Shown here: in pieces, positions 10,007 through 18,654 of the stretch
Numbering within the stretch: the stretch's first letter is position 1
How the letters are laid out: each line of letters opens with the position of its first letter
Assembly: GCF_047556435.1 (NCBI RefSeq)
Contig: NZ_CP180210.1
Coordinates: 3,906,001 to 3,970,000 of the forward strand
Direction of reading: 5' to 3'
Source: Alteromonas sp047556435
GTDB taxonomy: Bacteria; Pseudomonadota; Gammaproteobacteria; Enterobacterales; Alteromonadaceae
DNA length: 64,000 nucleotides
Notes under the pieces: generated by a model
What the model saw: only the letters and a program-made list of their open reading frames with translations
Databases searched by the model: none
What the model was told of the DNA's origin: nothing
Made by a program: the position numbers and the translations under genes

Positions 10007-10702
10007 TTACTGACCTACACTGGCCTTATCAAGTGTTACGCCGGCGCCCATTGTGGTGCTCAGGCTAACTTTCTTGATATAGGTACCTTTAGCTGAAGAA
10101 GGCTTTGCTTTCTTCAGTGCTTCCAGCAGCGCTTCCAGGTTTTCCTGAATTTGGTTTGCTTCAAAAGCAATTTTACCAATGCTTGCGTGGATGATACCGT
10201 TTTTGTCGTTTCTGTAACGAACCTGACCAGCTTTTGCATTTTTAACTGCAGTGGCTACGTCTGGCGTTACTGTGCCAGTTTTAGGGTTAGGCATCAGGCC
10301 GCGTGGACCAAGAATCTGACCTAGTTGACCAACAACGCGCATCGCGTCAGGGCTGGCAACAACCACGTCAAAGTTCATTTCGCCTTTCTTAACCTGTTCA
10401 GCCAGGTCTTCCATACCAACGATGTCGGCACCGGCTTCTTTTGCTGCGTCAGCGTTAGCGCCTTGGGTGAATACAGCAACACGAACGTCTTTACCCGTTC
10501 CGTTTGGCAGTACAGTTGCACCGCGAACGTTTTGGTCAGATTTCTTCGCATCGATACCCAGGTTAACCGCTACGTCAACACTTTCAGCGAACTTAGCTGT
10601 TGCCAGCTCTTTCAGAAGTGCAACCGCTTCGCTGATTTCATATTCTTTACTTGCGTCTACTTTTTCGCGGATCAGGCGAGCGCGTTTAGATAATTTAGCC
10701 AT
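10007..10702 (-). CDS. rplA: 50S ribosomal protein L1
   Basis: L1 forms the mobile L1 stalk that handles E-site tRNA, and in related bacteria it represses translation of the rplK-rplA message. The product is 231 aa with the normal N-terminus (MAKLSKRARLIREKVD) and the conserved segment GPRGLMPNPKTGTVT. It begins 4 bp after the rplK stop, implying translational coupling. Nothing is unusual. Confidence 0.98.
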   Translation of the reverse strand: MAKLSKRARLIREKVDASKEYEISEAVALLKELATAKFAESVDVAVNLGIDAKKSDQNVRGATVLPNGTGKDVRVAVFTQGANADAAKEAGADIVGMEDLAEQVKKGEMNFDVVVASPDAMRVVGQLGQILGPRGLMPNPKTGTVTPDVATAVKNAKAGQVRYRNDKNGIIHASIGKIAFEANQIQENLEALLEALKKAKPSSAKGTYIKKVSLSTTMGAGVTLDKASVGQ

Positions 10703-10706
10703 TCGA

Positions 10707-11135
10707 TTAGTCCTCTACGTTCAAGCCCATTGAGCGAGCAGAACCCGCAATAGTGCGTACTGCTGCGTCAAGATCAGCGGCAGTCAGATCCGGCTCTTTT
10801 GTCTTGGCAATTTCTTCCAACTGAGCACGGGTAACTTTACCCACTTTCTCTGTATTAGGACGGCCTGAACCACTCTTGATACCCGCAGCTTTTTTCAGCA
10901 GGTAAGAAGCAGGAGGCGTTTTGGTTTCGAATGTGAAAGAGCGATCTTCGTATACCGTAATTTCTACTGGTACCGGTGCGCCTTTCTCAAGGCTTTCTGT
11001 TTTCGCGTTGAACGCTTTACAGAATTCCATGATGTTCACACCATGCTGACCCAGTGCAGGACCAACCGGTGGACTTGGGTTTGCAGCACCCGCTGCAACC
11101 TGAAGCTTAATTAAGCCAGTTACTTTTTTAGCCAT
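10707..11135 (-). CDS. rplK: 50S ribosomal protein L11
   Basis: L11 binds the GTPase-associated centre of 23S rRNA and is needed for RelA activation. The product is 142 aa. The conserved N-terminal motif QVAAGAANPSPPVGPALGQ, target of thiopeptide binding and methylation, is complete, as is the C-terminal RNA-binding domain (GSARSMGLNV). It is the first gene of the rplKAJL-rpoBC series, behind a likely promoter and the terminator of secE-nusG. Confidence 0.98.
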   Translation of the reverse strand: MAKKVTGLIKLQVAAGAANPSPPVGPALGQHGVNIMEFCKAFNAKTESLEKGAPVPVEITVYEDRSFTFETKTPPASYLLKKAAGIKSGSGRPNTEKVGKVTRAQLEEIAKTKEPDLTAADLDAAVRTIAGSARSMGLNVED

Positions 11136-11224
11136 TTTGCTTACTCTCGTGTTTGGGTCTAGCGCCTCGCAAATATCGAGATTATTTGCTCTAACGGCTC
11201 CCCGTTCCGTTTAAAAGGGCGCGT

Positions 11225-11253
11225 AATGTACAACAATTAGCCATGCATCGCAA
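11225..11253 (-). promoter_or_regulatory. candidate promoter for rplKAJL-rpoBC
   Basis: On the minus strand TTGCGA (11248-11253) and TACATT (11225-11230) are separated by exactly 17 bases, followed by a GC-rich stretch (ACGCGCCC) of the kind seen in stringently controlled promoters. It lies about 90 bp upstream of the rplK start and downstream of the nusG terminator. The match to sigma-70 consensus is moderate. The remainder of the 355-bp gap 11136-11490 shows no gene. Confidence 0.45.
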
Positions 11254-11440
11254 GCCCTGTATTGGTTATTTTTTTGGTTTCTCTGTGCTCTGTCTTCGTA
11301 TTCCCTACACTGGTTTGTTTTTAATTCCAGCGTCACGTTATTTTTAACTCCATACTCTATTGCTAACCCAGAACCATGGATAGCATTAAGACATTTTCTC
11401 ACGCCGAGCTAATTATTGCGTGTTGGTGTCGAGCCTTACA

Positions 11441-11470
11441 AAAACAAAAAGCGGCCTTAGCCGCTTTTTT
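11441..11470 (-). terminator. terminator after secE-nusG
   Basis: The stem GCGGC-CTTA-GCCGC (11451-11464) is flanked by A/T runs on both sides, so it can act on either strand. It begins 20 bp downstream of the nusG stop and separates the tRNA-Trp-secE-nusG unit from the rplK promoter. Confidence 0.85.
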
Positions 11471-11490
11471 CAAAATTGTTATCGGAGCCT

Positions 11491-12036
11491 CTAGCCCTTT
11501 TCGACCTGACCAAACTCCAGGTCTACCGGTGTAGAACGACCGAAAATAAGAACCGACACTTTCACGCGGCTTTTTTCGTAATCGACTTCTTCCACCACAC
11601 CGTTGAAATCGGCAAATGGGCCATCGGTAACGCGAACCACTTCGCCCGGCTCGAACAAGGTTTTTGGCTTTGGCTTATCAACCGATTCTTCAAGACGGTT
11701 AAGAATAGCGTCAGCTTCTTTCTGAGAAATCGGCATAGGACGGTCTGATGTTCCGCCAATGAAACCCAGCACGCGAGGAACGCTTTTCACCAGGTGCCAT
11801 GAATCTTCATTCATTTCCATTTCTACCAGCACGTAGCCTGGGTAGAACTTACGCTCAGATTTACGTTTCTGACCGGCACGCATTTCTACCACTTCTTCGG
11901 TAGGTACCAGTACCTGACCGAAGTAGTCTTCCATGCCATGCATCTTGATGTACTCAAGCAGCGTTTTCTTAACGCGAGACTCGTATTGAGAATAAGCCTG
12001 AACTACGTACCATCTTTTTTTGTTTTCTTCAGACAT
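11491..12036 (-). CDS. nusG: transcription termination/antitermination protein NusG
   Basis: NusG binds RNA polymerase through its N-terminal NGN domain and couples it to Rho or to ribosomal S10 through the C-terminal KOW domain. It is 181 aa, as in E. coli. The NGN domain begins KRWYVVQAYSQYE, and the KOW segment near residues 128-155 contains GEVVRVTDGPFADFNGVVE. It starts 3 bp after the secE stop, so the two are translationally coupled. Confidence 0.98.
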   Translation of the reverse strand: MSEENKKRWYVVQAYSQYESRVKKTLLEYIKMHGMEDYFGQVLVPTEEVVEMRAGQKRKSERKFYPGYVLVEMEMNEDSWHLVKSVPRVLGFIGGTSDRPMPISQKEADAILNRLEESVDKPKPKTLFEPGEVVRVTDGPFADFNGVVEEVDYEKSRVKVSVLIFGRSTPVDLEFGQVEKG

Positions 12037-12039
12037 ACG

Positions 12040-12417
12040 TTACGCTCCTATTCCCGTTACAAAACTTACCAGACGCACAAGAATGCCATCGATACCCCAA
12101 AGTACCAGCGCCATAACCAGTGTCGCAGCCAATACGATAAGCGTGGTCTGATTCGCTTCCTGACGCGTGGGCCAGACAACCTTGCGCACTTCCATGCGTG
12201 ATTCTTTGGCAAAGTTCAGAAAGGTGCTGCCCTTTTCAGTAGTAGCGGCGATAAAGCCAGCGATAACTACTACAGCAACAGCAACCAGTGCACGATACAG
12301 TACGGAGACTTCACCGTACATGGTATTGGCGGTTACCAGTCCAGCAAGCAGTGCAAACACTACCAGCCATTTTAACATGTCCAGTGGGTTGGACTGTTTT
12401 TCCGTTTTTTCGCTCAT
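12040..12417 (-). CDS. secE: preprotein translocase subunit SecE
   Basis: SecE is the essential inner-membrane clamp of the SecYEG channel. It is 125 aa, the long three-helix form typical of gammaproteobacteria. Hydrophobic segments lie at about residues 13-31, 41-58 and 91-113. The conserved cytoplasmic hinge ESRMEVRKVVWPTRQE lies before the last helix. It is followed by nusG and preceded by tRNA-Trp. Confidence 0.97.
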   Translation of the reverse strand: MSEKTEKQSNPLDMLKWLVVFALLAGLVTANTMYGEVSVLYRALVAVAVVVIAGFIAATTEKGSTFLNFAKESRMEVRKVVWPTRQEANQTTLIVLAATLVMALVLWGIDGILVRLVSFVTGIGA

Positions 12418-12483
12418 GTCACGATCCTAGCACTACTGCGTCGTTTAAAATCGGCCGCGAATTCACGCGGCTGACGAATATTC

Positions 12484-12560
12484 TGGCAGGGGTGGAGGGA
12501 CTCGAACCCCCAACCATCGGTTTTGGAGACCGCTGTTCTACCAATTCGAACTACACCCCT
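12484..12560 (-). tRNA. tRNA-Trp (CCA anticodon)
   Basis: The minus strand reads AGGGGTGTAGTTCGAATTGG at its 5' end, has the anticodon loop CTCCAAA, the T-arm GGTTCGAGTCC, and a 3' half of the acceptor stem CACCCCTG followed by encoded CCA (12484-12486). It closely resembles E. coli tRNA-Trp. The first base pair of the anticodon stem appears to be a G-A mismatch (GCGGT opposite ACCGA). It is probably cotranscribed with secE-nusG, 66 bp downstream. Confidence 0.95.
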
Positions 12561-12655
12561 AAATGTCATTATTCATGACAAATTTTACTTACACTGCCCT
12601 TGTGATAGTAGCGTCATTTCTGAGGAAAGTGCGGTATCGCAAGGGAGGGAGGCGT

Positions 12656-12683
12656 ATTATACTTAACCGCCCCTCAGATACAA
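12656..12683 (-). promoter_or_regulatory. promoter for tRNA-Trp-secE-nusG
   Basis: A perfect TATAAT box (12656-12661 on the minus strand) lies 16 bases from TTGTAT (12678-12683). It is followed by the GC-rich discriminator ACGCCTCCCTCCC, typical of stable-RNA promoters under stringent control. The tRNA begins about 95 bp downstream. Confidence 0.7.
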
Positions 12684-12735
12684 GCGCTTTGTCATCCAGT
12701 ATTACACAAGTAACAAGGGTGACGCCTGCGGCAGT

Positions 12736-13461
12736 TTATTCAGCCGGTCGAAAAAGTCGCTTTTCCATCGTCACGGCAATCAATCCGGCCAGAAAGCACA
12801 ACACTCCAATCGCTTCCATCCAGCCATTTTCTGGACGTGTTGCCTGATATTCACGACTTAACTCATAATAGCGATGCCCACCATCGACGGGGGCTTTGTA
12901 CCGTTTACCGGAATAGTCAAAGGTGGCCAAGTATTCGATATCTTCTCGAAGCATCATTTCCTTTTCTTTTTTCTCCGTCGCCTCGCGGCCATCGGTGAGT
13001 CGCCGCCAACTGTGAAATACATTTTCCGGCTCACCGGGCAGTACCACGCCGCGGGATACGTATTCGTAAGCTGTTACCGGGAATATCTTTTCAGAAAACC
13101 CTGCATAAAAAAACGTGCCGCCAATAACCATGAGTATTGTACAGGCATAGAAGAACCGCCGTAGCTTGCTCTCGCGGGTGTGCCGCGTGGTCTCATACCA
13201 GTCTTTCACCTGGGGGATCTGACGCAACCGAGAATCTTTCCCGGTAATTGCCAGGCCCTGCAGCATCTCCGACACACCTACGTCAAGCGCATCCAGCAGC
13301 CCCTGAAATATCTCTTTTGACGGCAGTGACTTGTCATTTTCCAGCTTCGACAAATAGGACTGTTCTATTCCCATTCGCTGCGCCAGTTCCGGTTGGCTCA
13401 GCCCCCGCTCCTGGCGATGTAACCTGATGTTATTGCCCAGAGAGTCAGCGTCAGATGTCAT
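12736..13461 (-). CDS. membrane-anchored XRE-family transcriptional regulator
   Basis: The N-terminus (about residues 9-65) is a Cro/C1-type helix-turn-helix: LSQPELAQRMGIEQSYLSKL carries the recognition helix. The rest is not a normal soluble regulator. A hydrophobic segment spans about residues 103-122 (FFYACTILMVIGGTFFYAGF). A charged stretch of about 95 residues follows, then a second hydrophobic segment at about 217-233 (AIGVLCFLAGLIAVTME). The likely topology is cytoplasmic HTH, two membrane passes and a periplasmic loop, i.e. a one-component membrane sensor. I do not recognise the sensor part. Repeated GGAATA motifs lie immediately upstream and may be its operator. The neighbouring ABC exporter is a candidate target; that is inference. 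Confidence 0.8.
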   Translation of the reverse strand: MTSDADSLGNNIRLHRQERGLSQPELAQRMGIEQSYLSKLENDKSLPSKEIFQGLLDALDVGVSEMLQGLAITGKDSRLRQIPQVKDWYETTRHTRESKLRRFFYACTILMVIGGTFFYAGFSEKIFPVTAYEYVSRGVVLPGEPENVFHSWRRLTDGREATEKKEKEMMLREDIEYLATFDYSGKRYKAPVDGGHRYYELSREYQATRPENGWMEAIGVLCFLAGLIAVTMEKRLFRPAE

Positions 13462-13516
13462 TGCAAATATCCTTGTAACACATTGATAGAGCTAAGCATT
13501 CTTCATTATCCTCCAA

Positions 13517-13581
13517 GGAATAACTGCTGGAATATCCCTGACTATTGTGACTTTAACTGGACTATCACGGAATATTATTCC
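13517..13581. promoter_or_regulatory. GGAATA repeat cluster upstream of the XRE gene
   Basis: GGAATA occurs at 13517-13522 and again exactly 12 bases later at 13529-13534. A third copy forms a perfect inverted repeat, GGAATA-T-TATTCC at 13569-13581, which overlaps the stop codon of the ABC transporter gene. The cluster lies 56-120 bp upstream of the XRE regulator start. An operator role is inference from position and repetition. Confidence 0.35.
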
Positions 13582-15455
13582 ACGCCAATAAAGCCCCCCG
13601 TCTGGTGGGCCCACAGTTTGGCATAAATCCCGTTTTGGGCGACCAGTTCGGCATGGGTGCCCGACTCGACAATCTGACCTTTATCCAATACCAGTAACCG
13701 GTCCATCTGTGCAATGGTCGATAAACGGTGCGCAATAGCCAGTACGGTTTTGTTTTCCATCACCTTATTCAGACACTCCTGAATCGCGGCTTCCACTTCT
13801 GAATCCAGCGCTGAAGTCGCTTCATCGAGGATCAGAATAGGCGCATCTTTCAACAATACCCTGGCGATGGCAATACGCTGGCGCTGACCACCTGAAAGCT
13901 TCACACCGCGCTCGCCAACATGGGCGTCGTACCCGGTGCGACCTTCACTGTCAGATAACGACTGAATAAACTCATGCGCTTCGGCCTGTTTGGCAGCGGC
14001 TATCATTTCCTCTTCGGTAGCGTCGGTTTTACCGTAAATTATGTTGTCGCGCACCGAGCGGTGCATCAGCGATGTATCCTGGGTCACCATACTGATTTGC
14101 GAGCGCAACGCTTCCTGAGGCACATCGTAAATACGCTGGCCGTCTATCATAATGTCACCGCTCTGCGTGTCGTAAAAACGCATCAAGAGATTTACCAGAG
14201 TCGATTTGCCCGCGCCCGAGCGCCCCACAAGGCCCACTTTTTCGCCTGGCTTAATGCGTATATTCAAGTCTTTAAACACACTGATGGGCATAGCTTCATT
14301 ACCCTGATAAGAAAAATTGACCTGTTTAAAGTCAATGCTCCCGCCCTTAACGGTTAGCGCATCAGGCTGCTCTTTGTCTTTCACACTTACCGGCTTCGCC
14401 AGCGTGTTAATGCCGTCCTGCACGGTGCCTAAGTTTTCAAACAGCGCCGTAACCTCCCACATGATCCAGTGAGACATGCCGTTTAAGCGTAAACACAGGC
14501 TGATCGCAACAGCGATATCCCCTGGCGAAACGATACTCTCCATCCACAGATATATCGACAAAGCACCAATGGTAAAAATCAGCAGAGCGTTGGCCATTTC
14601 CACACAAAATTCCAACACGGTTACCAAGCGCATTTGTGGGTACACCGTCGACAGGAAATTACCCATACTTTCCCGTGCATACTCGGCTTCGCGCTGACTG
14701 TGGCTGAACAGTTTAACGGTGGTGATATTGGTGTAACTGTCAACGATGCGTCCGGTCATAACACTGCGCGCGTCGGCCTGACGCTGCGACACTTTTTTCA
14801 GTTTTGGTACCAGCACCCTGAGGATAAGCACATAGACCACAAACCACACCAACAGCGGCATTGCCAGCCGCCAGTCGGTACTGAAAATCAACACAACCAT
14901 TGAGATGAAATACACGCTGATGTATACCATCAAATCGAGCAATTTCATCACGGTTTCGCGCACTGAGAGCGCGGTTTGCATTACCTTGGTGGCAACGCGT
15001 CCGGCGAATTCATCCTGAAAGAAACTTAAGCTTTGTCCCAACAAATAGCGGTGCGCCTGCCAGCGAATACGCATGGGGTAGTTCCCCAGTAAGGACTGAC
15101 GGCTTAACAGCGAGCGCAGCAAGATAAAACCGGGAATGAGCACCACCACGGTGAGCCCCATGCCGATGAGCGTCCACTTTTCATTTTGCACAAAGGTACT
15201 GCGGTCCTGCTCAGCAAACCAGTCCACCAACTGGCCAAGAAAGCCAAACAGGGCGACTTCCAGTACGGCCACAATTGCACTTAATACGGATACCGCCAAA
15301 ATGACCTTCCACATACCCTGGGTATAATACCGGCAAAAGGCCAGAATGCCCTCAGGCGGCTGGGTGGGTTCGGCATCGGGAAACGGCTGGGTAAGACGCT
15401 CGAAAAATGAAAACATAACTTCCTGCAATAACGTGGTGTTGGCCGAAGGGGGCAT
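13575..15455 (-). CDS. ABC transporter, fused permease and ATPase
   Basis: This is a half-transporter of the MsbA/MdlB exporter type, 626 aa. About six membrane helices occupy residues 50-340. The nucleotide-binding domain has Walker A GRSGAGKST (about 418-426), signature LSGGQRQRIAIARVLL, Walker B ILILDEATSALD and the switch histidine IAHRLST. It probably works as a homodimer, since no partner half is adjacent. The start at 15455 has AAGG six bases upstream; an internal ATG at 15416 (MFSFFERL) is an alternative. The substrate cannot be told from sequence. It lies upstream of the XRE regulator on the same strand. Confidence 0.9.
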   Translation of the reverse strand: MPPSANTTLLQEVMFSFFERLTQPFPDAEPTQPPEGILAFCRYYTQGMWKVILAVSVLSAIVAVLEVALFGFLGQLVDWFAEQDRSTFVQNEKWTLIGMGLTVVVLIPGFILLRSLLSRQSLLGNYPMRIRWQAHRYLLGQSLSFFQDEFAGRVATKVMQTALSVRETVMKLLDLMVYISVYFISMVVLIFSTDWRLAMPLLVWFVVYVLILRVLVPKLKKVSQRQADARSVMTGRIVDSYTNITTVKLFSHSQREAEYARESMGNFLSTVYPQMRLVTVLEFCVEMANALLIFTIGALSIYLWMESIVSPGDIAVAISLCLRLNGMSHWIMWEVTALFENLGTVQDGINTLAKPVSVKDKEQPDALTVKGGSIDFKQVNFSYQGNEAMPISVFKDLNIRIKPGEKVGLVGRSGAGKSTLVNLLMRFYDTQSGDIMIDGQRIYDVPQEALRSQISMVTQDTSLMHRSVRDNIIYGKTDATEEEMIAAAKQAEAHEFIQSLSDSEGRTGYDAHVGERGVKLSGGQRQRIAIARVLLKDAPILILDEATSALDSEVEAAIQECLNKVMENKTVLAIAHRLSTIAQMDRLLVLDKGQIVESGTHAELVAQNGIYAKLWAHQTGGFIGVE

Positions 15456-15559
15456 ACTTTACCTTGCAGACGTAAGACAGTACAGCGCGCCAGGACAATA
15501 CGCCAACTGGCTGCGATAACGATTTACATGACCTGTTGACGCAGCCTTGGCAGTTAGCG

Positions 15560-16177
15560 TTACGCTTCTTTAAAGCCCAGCTTGCTGAGAATGGATTCTA
15601 CCTTTTCACTGTGTTCTGCCTGCCACTCATCCAGCGTCATACCTGCGTCTTTGTCGGCGCGCTTTTTGGCTATGGCAAACGCTTCTTCAGCGTCTGCTTG
15701 CGGGATCACGGCTATGCCTTCTTCATCGGCCACAATCATATCACCAGGATTCACCAGTACGCCTCCGCAGGTGACTGGTTGATTTAGGGGACTCAACTGC
15801 TTCTTGGCGCCCGGTTTTGGTACCACGCCATGCGCATAGACAGGAAACTGCATCTCGCGCACCTCTGCACCATCGCGGATCACGCCATCTACCACAAAGC
15901 CCTTTATTCCCCGGCGCTGTGCTATGGCACACACGTTACCACCGGCCACCGCAAAAGCATCGTCGGCTTCCACCACAATAATGTCACCCGGCTTCGCTCG
16001 GTAAATAGCCGCATGCAGCATCAGGTGATCGCCGGGTTCACATTTTACCGTAAACGCCGGCCCGGCAATGCGCGGCGCACCGTCCCACAGGCAACGAATC
16101 TGATAATCCATAAATTGTTTACGAGGAAGGGCATCTGCGTAATCGCAGACCGAAACTGCTGCATAATCCGTGGTCAT
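15560..16177 (-). CDS. RraA-like / HMG aldolase-family protein
   Basis: The product of 205 aa belongs to the RraA fold family, which includes the RNase E inhibitor RraA and class II 4-hydroxy-4-methyl-2-oxoglutarate aldolases. The segment GFVVDGVIRDGAEV holds the Arg-Asp pair used for substrate and metal binding in the aldolases, and GGNVCAIAQRRGIKG is the other conserved loop. The length is above that of E. coli RraA (161 aa), which favours the aldolase branch. I chose the ATG at 16177 (MTTDYAAVSV), with AAGGTG upstream, over the one at 16225. It stands alone. Confidence 0.8.
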   Translation of the reverse strand: MTTDYAAVSVCDYADALPRKQFMDYQIRCLWDGAPRIAGPAFTVKCEPGDHLMLHAAIYRAKPGDIIVVEADDAFAVAGGNVCAIAQRRGIKGFVVDGVIRDGAEVREMQFPVYAHGVVPKPGAKKQLSPLNQPVTCGGVLVNPGDMIVADEEGIAVIPQADAEEAFAIAKKRADKDAGMTLDEWQAEHSEKVESILSKLGFKEA

Positions 16178-16447
16178 AAAGCACCTTTTTGTCGGTTGTA
16201 CGCCATCAGCGTGGTTAATTGTCACTGATACAGACTAGCCAATAGCTTCGTGAAGCTGTTCGTCAGTGAGCAATGGTTTATGGCTCACTATATCAGCCAC
16301 AGTACAGAAAGTTGTTACAACATATGTATGTTCGCCATAAACTGCTTTTTTGATCCTTCTCTACGTGCTAGAAAAGTGTCCTCACCGTGTTTATAACACC
16401 CTTATCAGTAGATGCGCATTCAAGCGCACCGTTTTAGGATAACCCCC

Positions 16448-18520
16448 ATGGGCAGAACTTTACTTAGCCTTAGCGTGGTGATGGCATTAACCGCCTGTAG
16501 CCCGCAAAGCGTCGAAACCACGTCAACGACAACAGCTCCCGAAGCAAAACAGGAGCAGGTGAAACAATCGCTTACCTCCGGCGTTATTAAAGAAAATATG
16601 GATACTTCGGTCGATCCGGGTGATGACTTTTTCCGCTACGTTAACGGCAAATGGGTAGATTCGCTGGAGATTCCTGCTGACAAATCGTCATACGGAAGCT
16701 TTACCATATTGCGCGATGAGTCGCAGGACGACGTGATGGCGATCATTAAAACGTCGGCCGAAGGCGATTTTAAAACCGGCAGTGATGAGCAAAAAGTCGG
16801 CGACTTTTATCGTGCCTACATGGACATGGAAACACGTAACGCCAAAGGGATGGAGCCTATCGCCAGCGAGCTGGAAATGATTGATGCCATCTCAAATTAC
16901 TCTGAGCTGGCATCCTATTTCGCTTACGCCAATCGTTACGGCTTTGGTGCGCCGTTTGCCATGGGACAGACCCCGGACTTTAAATCTCCTGAACAATACA
17001 TGATTTACACCTGGCAAGCCGGGTTGGGTCTGCCGGAAAGAGATTATTACTTTAAAGATGATGAAGCCTCGCAGAAAATTCGTGCTGCGTACATCAAACA
17101 CATTGAGAAGATGTTTACGCTGGCTGGTTTCGAGAAGCCTGCCGAAAGCGCAAAGATGCTGATGGATTTGGAAACCACCATCGCTGAACTGCACATGAAA
17201 AAAGAGGATACCCGTAACTGGGCGGCCAACTATAACAACGTCGATGTTGCTGAGCTTAAGACGCTGATGCCTGAATTCGACTGGACGGCATTCTTAGCGC
17301 AGGCAGAACTGCAGGATCTGGGATCCGTGGTGGTACTGCAAACCGAATTTATGAAGCAGATTGACGCGCTGATTGCCAACACCCCGTTGCAAGAGTGGAA
17401 AACCTTCCTGAAATGGGGCCTGTTAAATGCCTCGGCCACGCGCCTGACACAGGAACTGGACGATGCGAATTTTGCGTTCTACAGCACCGTGCTTAATGGC
17501 GTAGAAGAGCAGCGCCCACAATGGCGACGCGCGGTAGATTTGCTGAACGGTCACGTAGGCGAAGTTATTGGTAAAGTGTACGTGAAGAAGCACTTCCCAC
17601 CGGAAGCCAAAGCCCGCATGCTGGATATGGTGAATAACCTGTTACTGGCGTACAAAGACAGTATCGAAGAGCTGGACTGGATGACCGATGAAACCCGTCA
17701 ACAGGCGTTGGACAAACTGTCCAAATTTACCGTAAAAATCGGCTATCCGGATCAGTGGAAAGACTATTCGGCGCTGACCGTTGAGGCGGATGATCTTTTC
17801 GGAAACCTGAAGCGCTCTGCCGATGCCCAGTATGAAGAAATGCTGAAAAAACAAGGTGGGCCGGTCTGGAAACATGAGTGGGGCATGACGCCGCAAACCG
17901 TGAATGCCTACTACAACCCGACACAAAACGAAATCGTTTTCCCTGCCGCTATATTGCAGCCGCCATTTTTCGATATGAATGCAGAAGATGCGGTTAACTA
18001 CGGCGGTATCGGTGCGGTTATCGGTCATGAAATCGGCCACGGCTTCGACGACTCTGGCAGTACCTTTGATGGCGATGGCGTGCTTCGCAACTGGTGGACA
18101 GACGCCGACCGCAAAGAGTTTGAAAACCGCACCGCCGAACTGGTATCGCAGTACAATGAGTTTGAAGCCTTACCCGGTTTATTCGTCAACGGCGAATATA
18201 CCCTGGGCGAAAACATTGGTGATCTGGGCGGCATCAGCATCGCGCTGAAGGCCTACCATATGTCACTGGACGGGGAAGAGTCGCCGGTGATGGACGGCTT
18301 TACCGGCGATCAGCGCGTATTTATCGGCTTTGGTCAGGTGTGGGCTAACAAGTACCGCGATGAGGCACTTCGCAGCCGCATTCAGACGGATACCCATTCA
18401 CCTGCACATTTCCGTGCTAATGGCGCGGTACGTAATGTTCCTGAGTTCTACCAGGCTTTTGATGTGAAAAAGGAAGACGACCTCTACTTGCCACCAGAAG
18501 AACGTGTGAAAATCTGGTAA
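16448..18520 (+). CDS. M13 (neprilysin-type) zinc metallopeptidase, lipoprotein
   Basis: This peptidase of the M13 family (PepO/neprilysin) cleaves oligopeptides, here probably in the periplasm. The ATG at 16448 gives MGRTLLSLSVVMALTAC, a lipoprotein signal with lipobox LTAC, and has AGGA 8 bases upstream; the earlier in-frame ATG at 16412 lacks an SD. The zinc motif HEIGH is at about residues 527-531, and ENIGDLGG near 588 supplies the third ligand. The C-terminus ends KIW, similar to the conserved CxVW tail of the family. The length of 690 aa is normal. A strong terminator follows. Confidence 0.95.
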   Translation: MGRTLLSLSVVMALTACSPQSVETTSTTTAPEAKQEQVKQSLTSGVIKENMDTSVDPGDDFFRYVNGKWVDSLEIPADKSSYGSFTILRDESQDDVMAIIKTSAEGDFKTGSDEQKVGDFYRAYMDMETRNAKGMEPIASELEMIDAISNYSELASYFAYANRYGFGAPFAMGQTPDFKSPEQYMIYTWQAGLGLPERDYYFKDDEASQKIRAAYIKHIEKMFTLAGFEKPAESAKMLMDLETTIAELHMKKEDTRNWAANYNNVDVAELKTLMPEFDWTAFLAQAELQDLGSVVVLQTEFMKQIDALIANTPLQEWKTFLKWGLLNASATRLTQELDDANFAFYSTVLNGVEEQRPQWRRAVDLLNGHVGEVIGKVYVKKHFPPEAKARMLDMVNNLLLAYKDSIEELDWMTDETRQQALDKLSKFTVKIGYPDQWKDYSALTVEADDLFGNLKRSADAQYEEMLKKQGGPVWKHEWGMTPQTVNAYYNPTQNEIVFPAAILQPPFFDMNAEDAVNYGGIGAVIGHEIGHGFDDSGSTFDGDGVLRNWWTDADRKEFENRTAELVSQYNEFEALPGLFVNGEYTLGENIGDLGGISIALKAYHMSLDGEESPVMDGFTGDQRVFIGFGQVWANKYRDEALRSRIQTDTHSPAHFRANGAVRNVPEFYQAFDVKKEDDLYLPPEERVKIW

Positions 18521-18536
18521 CAGATAAAATCATGAC

Positions 18537-18561
18537 AAAGCCGGCTGCCGCCGGCTTTTTT
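18537..18561 (+). terminator. terminator of the M13 peptidase gene
   Basis: A 9-bp stem AAAGCCGGC-TGCC-GCCGGCTTT is followed by a T-run, 17 bases after the stop codon. Confidence 0.9.
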
Positions 18562-18654
18562 GTTTTATTCCAACCTGTTGTTCAGCGCAGAAAGTAGCGC
18601 GCATGCTCTAGTTAACGAACCGTGGTTGCTTTATTCATTCGCAACGGCCGGCGC

